DNA of 64,000 nucleotides from Chryseobacterium taiwanense (lineage in GTDB: Bacteria > Bacteroidota > Bacteroidia > Flavobacteriales > Weeksellaceae). The notes below the pieces were generated by a model. It was given only the letters and a program-made list of their open reading frames with translations. It searched no databases and was not told the origin of the DNA. Location: NCBI RefSeq assembly GCF_000813825.1, contig NZ_JWTA01000004.1, positions 610,635-674,634 of the forward strand, in the 5' to 3' direction. Each line of letters starts with the position of its first letter. The stretch's first letter is position 1. A program made the translations under genes and the position numbers. Below are positions 17,779 through 27,166 of this stretch, one piece after another.

Positions 17779-19113
17779 ATGAATTTCAATTTAAAAAGCG
17801 CTTGGCGAAAAGATAAAACTTCACACTCTTTATCAGAAGCTTATTCTTCTGTAAAAGTTCCTAAAAATGCCAGTTTTTGGAAAAAATACCTTGCCTTTGC
17901 AGGTCCGGGTTTAATGGTTGCTGTTGGATATATGGATCCCGGAAACTGGGCAACAGATATTGCAGGAGGAGCTCAATTTGGCTATACTTTACTTTCAGTA
18001 ATTTTAATCTCTAATATTTTTGCAATGGTTTTGCAGCACCTATCTGTAAAGCTAGGCGTAGTTGCGGAAAGAGATCTTGCTCAGGCGTGTCGCGATCATT
18101 TCAGCCCAACAACCAATTTCATTCTTTGGGTTTTCTGCGAAATTGCCATTGCAGCCTGTGATCTTGCGGAAGTGATAGGTTCCGCTATTGCGTTGAATTT
18201 ATTATTTGGTATTCCTTTAACCTGGGGAATTGTGATTACCACCGTTGATGTACTGCTTATTCTTTTACTTCAATCAAAAGGATTCCGTTGGATCGAAAGT
18301 ATTGTGGGAGGATTGATTTTTATTATTCTCGCTTGTTTTGTTTATGAATTAATTATTTCTCAACCAGCTATTAATGAAGTATTAGGAGGATTAATACCTA
18401 AAGCAGAAATCATTCAAAATCCTGCTATGCTATACATTGCCATAGGAATTTTAGGAGCAACCGTAATGCCTCACAACTTATATTTGCATAGCAGCATTGT
18501 ACAGACAAGAGACTACGACCGTACCAAAGAGGGAAAAAAGGAAGCGATAAAGTTTGCCACGTTAGACAGTACCGTTTCTTTAATGCTTGCTTTTTTCATC
18601 AATGCAGCTATTTTGATACTAGCAGCCGCTACATTCCATATTACAGGAAACAAACATGTTGCAGATATTCATGATGCCTATAAAATGTTAACTCCTATTT
18701 TAGGGGCTTCCATGGCAAGTATTGCATTTGCCATTGCTTTATTAGCTTCGGGACAAAACTCAACTCTTACAGGAACTCTTGCGGGACAAATCGTAATGGA
18801 AGGTTTTCTAAATATCCGATTAAAACCTTGGCTAAGACGTTTGATCACAAGATTAATTGCAGTAATTCCCGCTCTTATAGTTGCCATTTTATACGGAGAA
18901 AAAGGGACTACAGAATTACTGGTTTTAAGTCAGGTAATTCTGTCTATGCAATTAAGTTTCGCTGTTGTTCCGTTGGTAATGTTCACAAGTGATAAAGCAA
19001 AAATGGGTGAATTTGTCAATAAACCTTTTTTGAAAACCTGCGTTTGGATTATTTCTTTTATCATTATCATTCTGAATCTTTACCTTCTTTACCAAACATT
19101 TTTTGGAGAATAG
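17779..19113 (+). CDS. mntH: Nramp-family Mn2+/Fe2+ : H+ symporter
   Basis: 444 residues with eleven predicted membrane helices, the usual MntH size. The metal-binding TM1 carries [12 protein letters not shown], and TM6 carries the [10 protein letters not shown] motif with the conserved Met and His. It imports Mn2+ (and possibly Fe2+) with protons across the inner membrane. It is a single-gene unit. An inverted repeat on its promoter suggests metal-dependent repression. Confidence 0.93.
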   Translation: MNFNLKSAWRKDKTSHSLSEAYSSVKVPKNASFWKKYLAFAGPGLMVAVGYMDPGNWATDIAGGAQFGYTLLSVILISNIFAMVLQHLSVKLGVVAERDLAQACRDHFSPTTNFILWVFCEIAIAACDLAEVIGSAIALNLLFGIPLTWGIVITTVDVLLILLLQSKGFRWIESIVGGLIFIILACFVYELIISQPAINEVLGGLIPKAEIIQNPAMLYIAIGILGATVMPHNLYLHSSIVQTRDYDRTKEGKKEAIKFATLDSTVSLMLAFFINAAILILAAATFHITGNKHVADIHDAYKMLTPILGASMASIAFAIALLASGQNSTLTGTLAGQIVMEGFLNIRLKPWLRRLITRLIAVIPALIVAILYGEKGTTELLVLSQVILSMQLSFAVVPLVMFTSDKAKMGEFVNKPFLKTCVWIISFIIIILNLYLLYQTFFGE

Positions 19114-19210
19114 ATTTTAAAATTCTAGACTATATAGCAAAATATTAGTCCGATTCATTCTTAATTTGAATGAGCTACCTTTTCTGCCTAAATGTCACGC
19201 TTTTTCCTTT

Positions 19211-19224
19211 GGCAGAATCTTTGC
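19211..19224 (+). promoter_or_regulatory. Sigma-54-like -24/-12 element upstream of grpE
   Basis: TTTGGCAGAATCTTTGC keeps the GG-N10-GC spacing of sigma-54 promoters (GG 19211-19212, GC 19223-19224). A TGTCA (19193-19197) and an imperfect CTGCCTAAA/TTTGGCAG pairing lie just upstream. No TAnnTTTG box is present. The grpE ATG is 29 nt downstream. Confidence 0.45.
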
Positions 19225-19252
19225 GAATAAAAAGGAAAATAAAGATTGAATT

Positions 19253-19789
19253 ATGGTAAATCAGGATATTAACGAAGAAAGCATCAATAATCAAGAAGAA
19301 ACAAATATTCAGAACGAAACAACAGCTGAAGACAATGTGACAGCTCAACCGACTGCAGAGGAACTTTTGGCAGAAGAAAAAGACCGTTACATCAGATTGT
19401 ATGCTGAATTTGAAAACTATAAAAAAAGAACCAGCAAAGAGAAGATGGAATTCTTCCAATATGCCAATCAGGATATGATGGTTTCTATGCTTGGGGTTTT
19501 GGATGATTTTGAAAGAGCGATTAAGGAAATTGCTAAAAACGGAAATTCTGCTGATCTGCAAGGTGTTGAATTGATTTATAACAAATTCAAGAATAAACTG
19601 ACTGAAAAAGGATTGAAAGCAATGGAAGTAAGAGCGGGAGACAGCTTTAATGTAGACTTCCATGAAGCGATTACTCAAATCCCTGCTCCTTCAGAAGATT
19701 TGAAAGGAAAAATCGTAGACGTAATCGAAACCGGATATACTTTAGGAGATAAAGTGATTCGTTTTGCAAAAGTAGTTACAGGAAATTAA
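19253..19789 (+). CDS. grpE: Nucleotide exchange factor GrpE
   Basis: 178 residues. An acidic, Gln/Asn-rich N-terminal tail (~45 residues) leads into the long dimerisation helix (EKDRYIRLYAEFENYKKR) and the beta domain with the family signature near GDSFNVDFHEAITQIP...GKIVDVIETGYTLGDKVIRFAKVVTG. It releases ADP from DnaK. dnaJ follows 76 nt downstream after a hairpin-forming spacer. The upstream region has a sigma-54-like element rather than a housekeeping promoter, which suggests stress control. Confidence 0.96.
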   Translation: MVNQDINEESINNQEETNIQNETTAEDNVTAQPTAEELLAEEKDRYIRLYAEFENYKKRTSKEKMEFFQYANQDMMVSMLGVLDDFERAIKEIAKNGNSADLQGVELIYNKFKNKLTEKGLKAMEVRAGDSFNVDFHEAITQIPAPSEDLKGKIVDVIETGYTLGDKVIRFAKVVTGN

Positions 19790-19805
19790 AACATAAGCAA
19801 TAAGT

Positions 19806-19838
19806 AATGGGTAATAAGCAGTTTGAATATTACCCATT
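19806..19838. repeat. Inverted repeat in the grpE-dnaJ spacer
   Basis: 11-bp perfect arms AATGGGTAATA / TATTACCCATT with an 11-nt loop, inside a stretch of TAAGTAAT-like repeats. It has no T tract, so it is more likely an RNA processing or simple repeat-derived hairpin than a terminator. Confidence 0.6.
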
Positions 19839-19865
19839 TCTCATTACTAATTACTCATATAAAAG

Positions 19866-20984
19866 ATGTCAAAAAGAGATTATTACGAGGTTCTTGAGAT
19901 CAGCAAATCTGCATCAGCCGACGAAATAAAGAAAGCATACCGTAAAATGGCTATCAAATTTCACCCAGATAAAAATCCGGGTGATAAAGAGGCTGAAGAG
20001 AAGTTCAAGGAAGCAGCAGAAGCTTATGAAATATTGAGCGATGAACAGAAACGCGCAAGATATGACCAATATGGTCACGCAGGAGTTGGCGGAAACGGCG
20101 GCTTCGGAGGTGGCGGTTTCGGCGGCGGAATGAACATGGAAGATATTTTCAGCCAGTTTGGAGATATTTTCGGTGGTGGCGGTTTCGGAGGATTTGGCGG
20201 CGGCGGTGGTCGTCAGCAAGTGAAAGGTTCTAATTTAAGAATCAGAATCAAGCTGAACCTTGAAGAAATGGTAAACGGAACACAAAAAACCATTAAGGTG
20301 AAAAAGATGAAGATGGCAGAAGGTGCCACTTCAAAAACTTGTCCTACGTGTGGTGGTTCCGGAGTTCAAATGAAAGTGATGAACACCATGTTCGGTCAAA
20401 TGCAGACTCAAACCACTTGTGGAACTTGTCAGGGAATCGGAAAAGTTGCCGATAAAATTCCGGCAGGAGCTAATGCACAAGGTTTAGTAAAAGACGAAGA
20501 AGAAATCACGATCAATATTCCTGCAGGAGCTAGAGACGGAATCCAATTAAATGTAAGAGGAAAAGGAAATGACGCTCCATTTGGCGGAGTTCCTGGAGAT
20601 TTATTGGTAATCGTTGAAGAAGAAGTTGACAAAGTAATCAAAAGAGAGGGTGACAACCTTCACCAAGAATTATATGTTTCTTTTGCTGAAGCAGCTTTGG
20701 GAACCAAAAAAGAAATCCCAACAGTTGGTGGAAAAGTGAAAATCACGGTAGATCCGGGAACTCAATCCGGAAAAATCCTAAGATTGGCAGGAAAAGGTCT
20801 TCCAAGTATCGACAGCTACGGTAAAGGAGATATGTTTATTCATATCAATGTCTGGACTCCACAAAAATTAACGAAAGAGCAAAAAGAGTTCTTCGAAAAT
20901 CAAATGAACAGCGGAGAAATGGTTGCAGAACCATCCGGAAAAGAGAAAACTTTCTTTGATAAAGTAAAAGATTTATTCAACTAA
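19866..20984 (+). CDS. dnaJ: Chaperone DnaJ with a single zinc centre
   Basis: 372 residues; Hsp40 partner of DnaK. The J domain (residues 1-70) has HPD at 33-35, followed by a Gly/Phe-rich region to ~115 and C-terminal beta domains with the substrate groove. The cysteine-rich domain keeps only two of the four CxxCxGxG motifs: Cys159/Cys162 (CPTCGGSG) and Cys185/Cys188 (CGTCQGIG). These match motifs 2 and 3, which form zinc centre II. Motifs 1 and 4, which form centre I, are replaced by VKKMKMAEG and AGANAQGLV. So it should still cooperate with DnaK but lack the centre-I function. Paired with grpE upstream. Confidence 0.95.
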   Translation: MSKRDYYEVLEISKSASADEIKKAYRKMAIKFHPDKNPGDKEAEEKFKEAAEAYEILSDEQKRARYDQYGHAGVGGNGGFGGGGFGGGMNMEDIFSQFGDIFGGGGFGGFGGGGGRQQVKGSNLRIRIKLNLEEMVNGTQKTIKVKKMKMAEGATSKTCPTCGGSGVQMKVMNTMFGQMQTQTTCGTCQGIGKVADKIPAGANAQGLVKDEEEITINIPAGARDGIQLNVRGKGNDAPFGGVPGDLLVIVEEEVDKVIKREGDNLHQELYVSFAEAALGTKKEIPTVGGKVKITVDPGTQSGKILRLAGKGLPSIDSYGKGDMFIHINVWTPQKLTKEQKEFFENQMNSGEMVAEPSGKEKTFFDKVKDLFN

Positions 20985-20991
20985 TCATAGT

Positions 20992-21023
20992 AAAAGAGGC
21001 TTAATTTTTTAAGTCTCTTTTTT
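20992..21023 (+). terminator. Rho-independent terminator of dnaJ
   Basis: 12-bp stem (20993-21004 / 21009-21020) with one G-U pair, then Ts. Confidence 0.85.
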
Positions 21024-21165
21024 ATGCTTTAATTTCTAGCTTATCATAAACATTAACACTTTCCACAATAGAAATTGAAGAAATATTGAGGTTTTTCTTC
21101 ATCAAAGCTTCTACATTTCCTCTTCATTTTCTCTATTTTAGTGTTTCAATCGCTAAAAAACGACT

Positions 21166-22182
21166 ATGAAAAAGGCTTTGATTCTGTTATTCTTCACTCA
21201 GATCGTATGTGCTCAGCAAAATCCTCGATATTTATTTGATGATTTGTACTTCGCAGATCCATCGATCCATGTTTTTAATAACAAAATTTTCATCTACCCT
21301 TCTCATGATATTGATACTGAAGTAAAAGATCCAACTAATGGAGGTCACTATAACATGAAAGATTATCATGTGCTTTCGATGGACAATATTCAGCAGGAAA
21401 AAGCAAAAGACCTTGGAATTGTTTTAAAACTAGAAGACATTCCATGGGCTGACAAACAACTTTGGGCTCCTGATATTGCTGAGAAAAACAGTAAATACTT
21501 TCTCTATTTCCCTGCGAAAGATAAAAAAGGAAACTTTAAAATCGGAGTGGCAACATCAAATACTCCTGAAGGTCCTTTTACTGCTGAAAAAAATCCTATA
21601 AAAGGAAGTTATAGCATCGATCCGACTGTTTTAAAAGACAACAATCAATATTATATTTATTTTGGAGGGTTGAAAGGTGGTCAACTGGAAAAATACAGAA
21701 ACAATAAGCTTTTATCCGAAGCAAAAGAACCCAATGATCAGGATAATGCACTTTCTCCTAAAATCGCTTTATTAAGTAAAAATATACTTGAATTTGCAGA
21801 AAAGCCAAGAGATATTCTGATATTAGATGAAAACGGAAATCCTTTAAAAGCTGGAGATCATGAGCGCCGATTTTTTGAAGGAGTCTGGATTCACAAATAC
21901 AACAATACCTATTATCTTTCCTACTCTACCGGTGACACTCATAAGCTTGTATATGCAATCGGAAATAATCCTTACGGTCCATTTACTTTTCAGGGAGAAA
22001 TCCTGAGTCCGGTTGTAGGCTGGACAACGCACCACAGCATTGTAGAAATTGACAAAAAGTGGTATTTATTCTATCATGACAGTAAACCTTCAGGTGGAAA
22101 AAATCATTTGAGAAGCATTAAAGTAAGAGAGCTTCAATATGATCAACAAGGACATATTAAACCAATGAACGGGCAAGATTAA
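21166..22182 (+). CDS. Glycoside hydrolase family 43 (beta-xylosidase/arabinofuranosidase-like), secreted
   Basis: 338 residues with signal peptide MKKALILLFFTQIVCAQ. The five-bladed propeller shows the three GH43 catalytic acids: base Asp31 in YFADPSIHVF, pKa-tuning Asp152 in SIDPTVL, and acid Glu238 in RRFFEGVWIHKY. It hydrolyses plant-type arabino/xylo-oligosaccharides, with the precise linkage unknown. The signal and the lack of a lipobox suggest a periplasmic or exported enzyme. It stands alone rather than in a SusCD polysaccharide locus and ends at a very strong hairpin. Confidence 0.9.
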   Translation: MKKALILLFFTQIVCAQQNPRYLFDDLYFADPSIHVFNNKIFIYPSHDIDTEVKDPTNGGHYNMKDYHVLSMDNIQQEKAKDLGIVLKLEDIPWADKQLWAPDIAEKNSKYFLYFPAKDKKGNFKIGVATSNTPEGPFTAEKNPIKGSYSIDPTVLKDNNQYYIYFGGLKGGQLEKYRNNKLLSEAKEPNDQDNALSPKIALLSKNILEFAEKPRDILILDENGNPLKAGDHERRFFEGVWIHKYNNTYYLSYSTGDTHKLVYAIGNNPYGPFTFQGEILSPVVGWTTHHSIVEIDKKWYLFYHDSKPSGGKNHLRSIKVRELQYDQQGHIKPMNGQD

Positions 22183-22208
22183 TTAAATTCTATATTCTCT
22201 ATTAAAAG

Positions 22209-22243
22209 CAAAGCGGGGCTTCAATTCTTGAAGCCCCGCTTTG
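22209..22243. terminator. Bidirectional terminator between the GH43 and DUF808 genes
   Basis: 16-bp perfect GC-rich arms (22209-22224 / 22228-22243) with core AAAGCGGGGCTTCAA sit between convergent genes. The flanking T/A tracts are short but the stem is very strong. Confidence 0.8.
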
Positions 22244-22263
22244 TTTCATTATTTATCAAATTT

Positions 22264-23169
22264 CTATTTTCTTTTAACCAAGGAAACAACTCCTTTTCCC
22301 ATTGTGAAAAGTGCAACACCAATCAACCCTCCTGCCAAGCCGAATACAACTTGTTTCAGTGCTTCGTTCCATGTTGGTAAACTATGATGCAAAAAATCAA
22401 TATTATGATCGAAAATTCCACCAGCTACTAAAATCAACGCAATTGTTCCAACAATACCTAATCCTTTAATTACCCAAGGAAGAGCGTCTATCAAAAGCTT
22501 TCCTATTTTAGCAACAAAACCTTTACCTTTGCTTTTTTTAATTAATTTAAAACCAGCATCGTCCATTCTAACAATCAAAGCTACGATTCCGTAAACACCT
22601 ATAGTTGCAATGATTGACACCACTGAAACTGTAACAATTTCTACAAGAAACGGATCAAATTGTGATTTCAAAGCTTCATAGCCATCTTTTGCCGCAGCCA
22701 ATGCAATGATTACTATCTCAAGGGATAAAATGAAGTCGGTTGTAATAGCTGATTTTACTTTTACTTTCTCAGAATCTTCACTTTCATCTGCAACTTCAGT
22801 AGCTTCTTCTATCACCTCATGCCCTTTTTTATCTCTATGAAATAAAAATTCAATGATTTTTTCAACTCCCTCAAAGGCAAGATATAAACCACCTAGAATC
22901 AAAATAAACTTTATAGCAGGAGAATACAGCCATTCAAGGAAAAAAACAACAGGCACAATAATCAATTTATTAATGAATGAGCCTTTCATAATTTTCATCA
23001 ATACAGGAACTTCTCTTGAAGAAAGGAAACCGGTAGCCTTTTCAGCATTTACAGCTAAGTCATCTCCTAAGATTCCTGCTGTTTTCTGAGTTGCTACTTT
23101 ACTTGTAACCGCCACATCATCCATCAAAGCTGCGATATCATCCAAAATCGCAAAAAAACCAGATGCCAT
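22264..23169 (-). CDS. DUF808-family inner membrane protein (YedI-like)
   Basis: 301 residues. It begins with the family hallmark MASGFFAILDDIAALMDDVA, followed by KTAGILGDDLAVNA and GFLSSREVPVLMKI. There are about six membrane helices after residue 65, and an acidic cytoplasmic loop near 115-140. The molecular role of DUF808/YedI is not established. It is convergent with GH43 and divergent from the YncE-like gene. Confidence 0.88.
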   Translation of the reverse strand: MASGFFAILDDIAALMDDVAVTSKVATQKTAGILGDDLAVNAEKATGFLSSREVPVLMKIMKGSFINKLIIVPVVFFLEWLYSPAIKFILILGGLYLAFEGVEKIIEFLFHRDKKGHEVIEEATEVADESEDSEKVKVKSAITTDFILSLEIVIIALAAAKDGYEALKSQFDPFLVEIVTVSVVSIIATIGVYGIVALIVRMDDAGFKLIKKSKGKGFVAKIGKLLIDALPWVIKGLGIVGTIALILVAGGIFDHNIDFLHHSLPTWNEALKQVVFGLAGGLIGVALFTMGKGVVSLVKRK

Positions 23170-23310
23170 AAAACTTTAATATTTTTTTAATAATTGTTAA
23201 AGAACAAAAATAATTATTTAATTCGATTTATTGTATGATTATTACACGTTTTACAAGAAATTAAAATTGATTCGTGATTTAACAAACAGAAAAAAATTTC
23301 ATCCAAAAAA

Positions 23311-24342
23311 ATGACGTTAAAACAATTTTATATGCGGTTTTTCACTTTATTCCTTTTTTTTCTTATTTCAAACTTTACCATTGCTCAGACAAAATATATT
23401 TTAGGATTATCAAAAACCGATCATAATATGGTGGTTTTAGATTACAATTCCCTTGAAATTATCACTAAAATTCCAGTTGGTGAAGATCCTCATGAAGTTG
23501 TGACTTCTGATGACGGTTCACTTGCATATGTTGCCAATACCGTAAATGGAACCGCTCATGAGATCAACTTGATTGATTTAAAAAATTTAAAGCCTCTCAA
23601 AAATATTGACACACGACCTTTATACGGATCTCATGGATTGGTTTATTTAAAAGATAAATTATGGTTCACGGCTCAAGGTTCAAAAGCTGTCGGAAGATAT
23701 GATGTAAAAGATGATAAGCTTGAATGGTCGATGGGAACAGGACAAAACATCACCCATCTATTGTATGTAACTTCGGATGCTGAGCATTTTTACACGACCA
23801 ATGTAGATTCAGGGACAGTAAGCGTTTTCGATCATGTTCTGTTACAACCCACCGTTCCTCCAACCGGAGTTCTGCCTCCGAATGCAAAACCAAGATGGGA
23901 TTGGGTTCAGACGTTAATCAATGTAGGAAAAGGTGCAGAAGGTTTCGATGTTTCACAAGATGGAAAGGAATTATGGACAGCAAGACCGGATGGACACATC
24001 CTCATTGTCGATTTGAAGAAAAGAGAAATTAAAAATGATATTGATGCAAAAGTTCTAGGACTTCATCGTCTGAAATTTACTCCCGATGGAAAAACTGTAT
24101 GCATTGTAAGTGTAAAAACAGGAGAATTGCTTTTTTACGATGCTCAAACCAGAAGAGAAGTAAAGAAAATAAATGCTGGACAAGGTGCTGCCATGTATAT
24201 GGATAAAGAAAAGAACAGACTGTTTATGTCTTGTACTCCAAACAATTCTGTTTCTATAATTGATCTAAATAAAATGGAAGTGGTAAAAAAACTTGATATT
24301 GGCGGAAGACCGGATGGTATTACGATGGCTGTGGTACAATAG
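23311..24342 (+). CDS. YncE-family beta-propeller protein, exported
   Basis: 343 residues with a signal peptide ending near SNFTIAQ; an internal ATG at 23332 (MRFFTLF) is an alternative start. Repeated blades carry YVTN/cytochrome-d1-like units (VVLDYNSLEIITKIPVGEDPHEV, SIIDLNKMEVVKKLDIGGRPDG shortened here). Such propellers are periplasmic binding or scaffold proteins, and no catalytic residues are evident. It is followed 45 nt later by the GLPGLI gene. Confidence 0.82.
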   Translation: MTLKQFYMRFFTLFLFFLISNFTIAQTKYILGLSKTDHNMVVLDYNSLEIITKIPVGEDPHEVVTSDDGSLAYVANTVNGTAHEINLIDLKNLKPLKNIDTRPLYGSHGLVYLKDKLWFTAQGSKAVGRYDVKDDKLEWSMGTGQNITHLLYVTSDAEHFYTTNVDSGTVSVFDHVLLQPTVPPTGVLPPNAKPRWDWVQTLINVGKGAEGFDVSQDGKELWTARPDGHILIVDLKKREIKNDIDAKVLGLHRLKFTPDGKTVCIVSVKTGELLFYDAQTRREVKKINAGQGAAMYMDKEKNRLFMSCTPNNSVSIIDLNKMEVVKKLDIGGRPDGITMAVVQ

Positions 24343-24387
24343 CATTGAATAATTTGTATATTCGCTACAACCATTATCACCAAATCA

Positions 24388-25206
24388 ATGATGAAGCACA
24401 TTCAATTAATTTTAATTTTATCTTTCGGTCTTTTTTACGCTCAGAATAAACAGTTCATTTACGAATACAGATCTGTTCCGGATTCCACAGACAGAAATAC
24501 TATAATAACAGAATTCATGGTTTTGGATATTAATAATGCTAAGAAATCTGAATTTTATGGACTGGAAAGGTTTAAATCTGACTCTACCCTGCTTGTTGAC
24601 AGTAAAAAAGGGGTTTTCAGTATGCCGCCCAACAAAGAGATGATCAGCGACAGAGTGATTAAATTCCCCAATTCAAATACGATCAATCATATAAAAATTT
24701 TTGATGATAAATATTTTGTAAATCAGGAAGTGAAACTCAACTGGAAATTACTGAATGATTTCAAGACCATTATGAATTATAAAGCCCAGAAAGCAACTAC
24801 AGAATTCGGTGGCAGAAAATGGACAGCTTGGTTTACCACAAATATTCCTTTTCAGGATGGACCTTACAAGTTTTTTGGACTTCCCGGTTTAATATTGGAA
24901 ATTGAAGACAGTACCAACAGTCATCATTTTACTCTAAAAGGGGTAAAAGATTCCTCAGAAGAATTTATCTATCCCAATCTTAATAATTACAAAGAAATAA
25001 AAGTCAATTACCCACAATTCGTTAAAGTATTCAAAACTTACAGAATAAATCCGGCAGCTTCTCTTATAGGTAGAATTCCTGACTATACAGATTCTGAAGG
25101 AAATCATATCAACGGGCAACAAAAAGTAAAGGAAATAGAAAAAATAAGACTGGAAAAATTAAAAAAAGACAATAATATTCTTGAAATTGATTTATTAAAA
25201 AAATAA
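24388..25206 (+). CDS. GLPGLI family protein
   Basis: 272 residues with signal peptide MMKHIQLILILSFGLFYAQ (ATG 24388 or 24391 both possible). It has the family-defining GLPGLI at residues 164-169, preceded by AWFTTNIPFQDGPYKFFG. GLPGLI proteins are exported Bacteroidota proteins that often lie beside TonB-dependent receptors; their function is unknown. Here no receptor gene is adjacent. The C-terminus is a Lys/Glu-rich helix. Confidence 0.9.
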   Translation: MMKHIQLILILSFGLFYAQNKQFIYEYRSVPDSTDRNTIITEFMVLDINNAKKSEFYGLERFKSDSTLLVDSKKGVFSMPPNKEMISDRVIKFPNSNTINHIKIFDDKYFVNQEVKLNWKLLNDFKTIMNYKAQKATTEFGGRKWTAWFTTNIPFQDGPYKFFGLPGLILEIEDSTNSHHFTLKGVKDSSEEFIYPNLNNYKEIKVNYPQFVKVFKTYRINPAASLIGRIPDYTDSEGNHINGQQKVKEIEKIRLEKLKKDNNILEIDLLKK

Positions 25207-25296
25207 TGAATGGACAGATTGAAATAATCATTCAACAGTGGTAAAAATCATCTTTCAAAATTTATTTTCATTCCTAATTTTCTGTAATTTTATTCT

Positions 25297-26169
25297 ATGA
25301 AAAAGCTGATTCTTCAATACCATTTCTTTGTTTTAGGATTAATTGGCTTTGTTTTAAGTTCATGCAATACACGAAAATTCAAAGTTTGGGTGGGAACTAA
25401 TAATGATCAGAAAATCTATAATTTAAAATACGGTGAACATCAACGCCAGAAAATGGATGTTTTTCTTCCCTCCGATTATCCTGAAAACTCTCCTGTTGTG
25501 CTGATCGTTCATGGTGGTGCTTGGACGTTAGGAAAAAAGGAACACATGATCCAGATTCAAAAAATGCTTTTTAAGAATAATATTCCGAGCATCAATATGA
25601 ATTACAGATTGGTTTCAAAATCCAAGAAAATCACTTATAAGGAGCAATTGGAAGATATTGGTTCGGCAATTACCAAGTTTAATTCTTTAGCTCAAAAAGC
25701 AGAACTTCAACCTAACAATTATATTATCTTAGGTGAAAGCGCAGGAGGACATCTGGCTTTACTGTATGGCTATCAAAATCCAAATCAGATCAAAAAGATC
25801 ATTTCTTTAAGTGGTCCTACAGATTTTTACTCCCCGGAATATTTACATTCTTTTTATTCGAAATATTCTTCTCCAACCATTCAAAAAATGGTGGGAACAA
25901 AATTTCATCGCGAAAATCTATCAGAAGAGTTTAAAAAAGCAAGTCCGATTGCCAATATATCAAACGTTCCTACGCTTCTTTTTCAGGGAAATCAGGATTT
26001 TTTGGTGAACCAGAAACAAGGTTTAGCACTAGATTCTGCTTTAACCGCTCAAAACATTCCCCATAAATTCGTGTATATGAAAAATGCAGGCCATGCTCCA
26101 AGATTTTTCAGTAAGACGAAAAGAGACAGCATAATTTATCCTAATATTCTGGAATGGATCCTAAAGTAG
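25297..26169 (+). CDS. Lipoprotein alpha/beta hydrolase (BD-FAE/esterase-like)
   Basis: 290 residues. A lipobox LSSC puts the lipidated Cys at 23. The oxyanion motif HGGAW is at 72-76, the nucleophile Ser148 in GESAG, and the likely Asp234 (GNQDFLV) and His266 (GHAPRF) complete the triad. The HGG motif places it with hormone-sensitive-lipase/BD-FAE/kynurenine formamidase-like esterases. It is expected in the periplasm or at the outer membrane, cleaving short acyl esters. It is convergent with dedA and followed by a palindromic repeat. Confidence 0.87.
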   Translation: MKKLILQYHFFVLGLIGFVLSSCNTRKFKVWVGTNNDQKIYNLKYGEHQRQKMDVFLPSDYPENSPVVLIVHGGAWTLGKKEHMIQIQKMLFKNNIPSINMNYRLVSKSKKITYKEQLEDIGSAITKFNSLAQKAELQPNNYIILGESAGGHLALLYGYQNPNQIKKIISLSGPTDFYSPEYLHSFYSKYSSPTIQKMVGTKFHRENLSEEFKKASPIANISNVPTLLFQGNQDFLVNQKQGLALDSALTAQNIPHKFVYMKNAGHAPRFFSKTKRDSIIYPNILEWILK

Positions 26170-26175
26170 TTTTTT

Positions 26176-26275
26176 TGTCATTCTGACGAAGGAAGAATCT
26201 TTTTATATTCCCAACTTTACGTTTTTTAATGTAAATAGAGATTCTTCAATCCGCTATGCTACTTTCAGAATGACA
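26176..26275. repeat. Palindromic dispersed repeat, copy B (100 bp, inverted orientation)
   Basis: Same ends TGTCATTCTGA / TCAGAATGACA as copies A and C, but the CGAAGGAAGAATCT side is on the left, so it is inverted relative to them and carries a longer interior. It lies between convergent genes. Confidence 0.8.
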
Positions 26276-26320
26276 GAGTATTCCACTTTAAATAACAAAT
26301 TACAATCAAAGACGATATTC

Positions 26321-26353
26321 AAAAAAAAAATAGCCCGTTAAAAACGAGCTATT
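26321..26353 (-). terminator. Rho-independent terminator of the DedA-family gene
   Basis: On the reverse strand, AATAGCTCGTT pairs with AACGGGCTATT (one mismatch/G-U) and is followed by ten Ts. Confidence 0.8.
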
Positions 26354-26372
26354 AATATATTTTAATTAATTC

Positions 26373-27080
26373 CTATTTAATATCTTCATCAAAATCACCG
26401 TTCTCATATTTTGAAAAGTCTTCTTTCTTTCCGAACAAAAACTTACCAATCACCGGAACTGTTGTTACCAAAACAATGATAATAATGATAATCTCCAGTT
26501 TCTTTTTAAGATCAATTCCAAACTGATCCATAAACAGCTTATCCAAGTAATGTCCTGCAAAAATAAGGATGAACGACCAAAGAACAGCTCCAATAATGTT
26601 ATCTCTAAGGAATGCTTTTTTATCCATCTTCACGATTCCGGCAATAATAGGAGTAAACGTTCTTACCACAGGTAAAAATCTCGCCATAATAATTGCTAAA
26701 GCTCCATTTTTTTCGAAAAACTCATGTGCTTGATACAAATGTTTTTTCTTGAAAAGCATGGTGTCTTTCTTCTTATATAAAGCAGGTCCTGTTTTACGTC
26801 CGAAATAGTATCCGATTTCGTTACCGATAATCGCTGCAAGAGCAACTGCCGATGCTAAAATAGTTGTATCTAAGAAATCACTTCCTGTGGAACCGAAGGT
26901 TTCCGAAATAATTTTTACGGCATAAATTCCCGATACGAAAAGTAGAGAATCACCGGGAAGGAAAAATCCTATAAACAACCCTGTTTCTGCAAAAATAATG
27001 AACAAAATAAGCCAAAATCCCCCATTATTTATATAAAACTCCGGGTTTAATAAATCCTTCCAACTATTGAAATCTTCCAT
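26373..27080 (-). CDS. DedA-family inner membrane protein
   Basis: 235 residues with four to five hydrophobic helices. Family motifs are FFLPGDSLLFVSG near residue 40, EIGYYFGRKTGPAL near 90, and the charged ARFLPVVRTFTPIIAG near 135, with the Arg residues required in characterised members. DedA/SNARE-associated proteins act as undecaprenyl-phosphate or phospholipid flippases and are proton-motive-force dependent. The substrate for this member is unknown. A CAAAAATA (TATTTTTG on the coding strand) promoter box is just upstream. Confidence 0.92.
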   Translation of the reverse strand: MEDFNSWKDLLNPEFYINNGGFWLILFIIFAETGLFIGFFLPGDSLLFVSGIYAVKIISETFGSTGSDFLDTTILASAVALAAIIGNEIGYYFGRKTGPALYKKKDTMLFKKKHLYQAHEFFEKNGALAIIMARFLPVVRTFTPIIAGIVKMDKKAFLRDNIIGAVLWSFILIFAGHYLDKLFMDQFGIDLKKKLEIIIIIIVLVTTVPVIGKFLFGKKEDFSKYENGDFDEDIK

Positions 27081-27096
27081 AACTATTGATGAGTAA

Positions 27097-27104
27097 CAAA
27101 AATA
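27097..27104 (-). promoter_or_regulatory. TAnnTTTG box upstream of the DedA-family gene
   Basis: Reverse-strand TATTTTTG, 16 nt before the start codon. Confidence 0.45.
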
Positions 27105-27166
27105 AGCTTAATAAAGTTCAAAAGGAAATATATTAGCATATTTTAACGAAAATTCAGATATGATTT

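Noticed and set aside
19175..19678. 167-codon reverse-strand open frame opposite grpE
   Set aside because: It is antisense to a clearly real grpE and rich in Phe/Ser from A-rich codons on the other strand.
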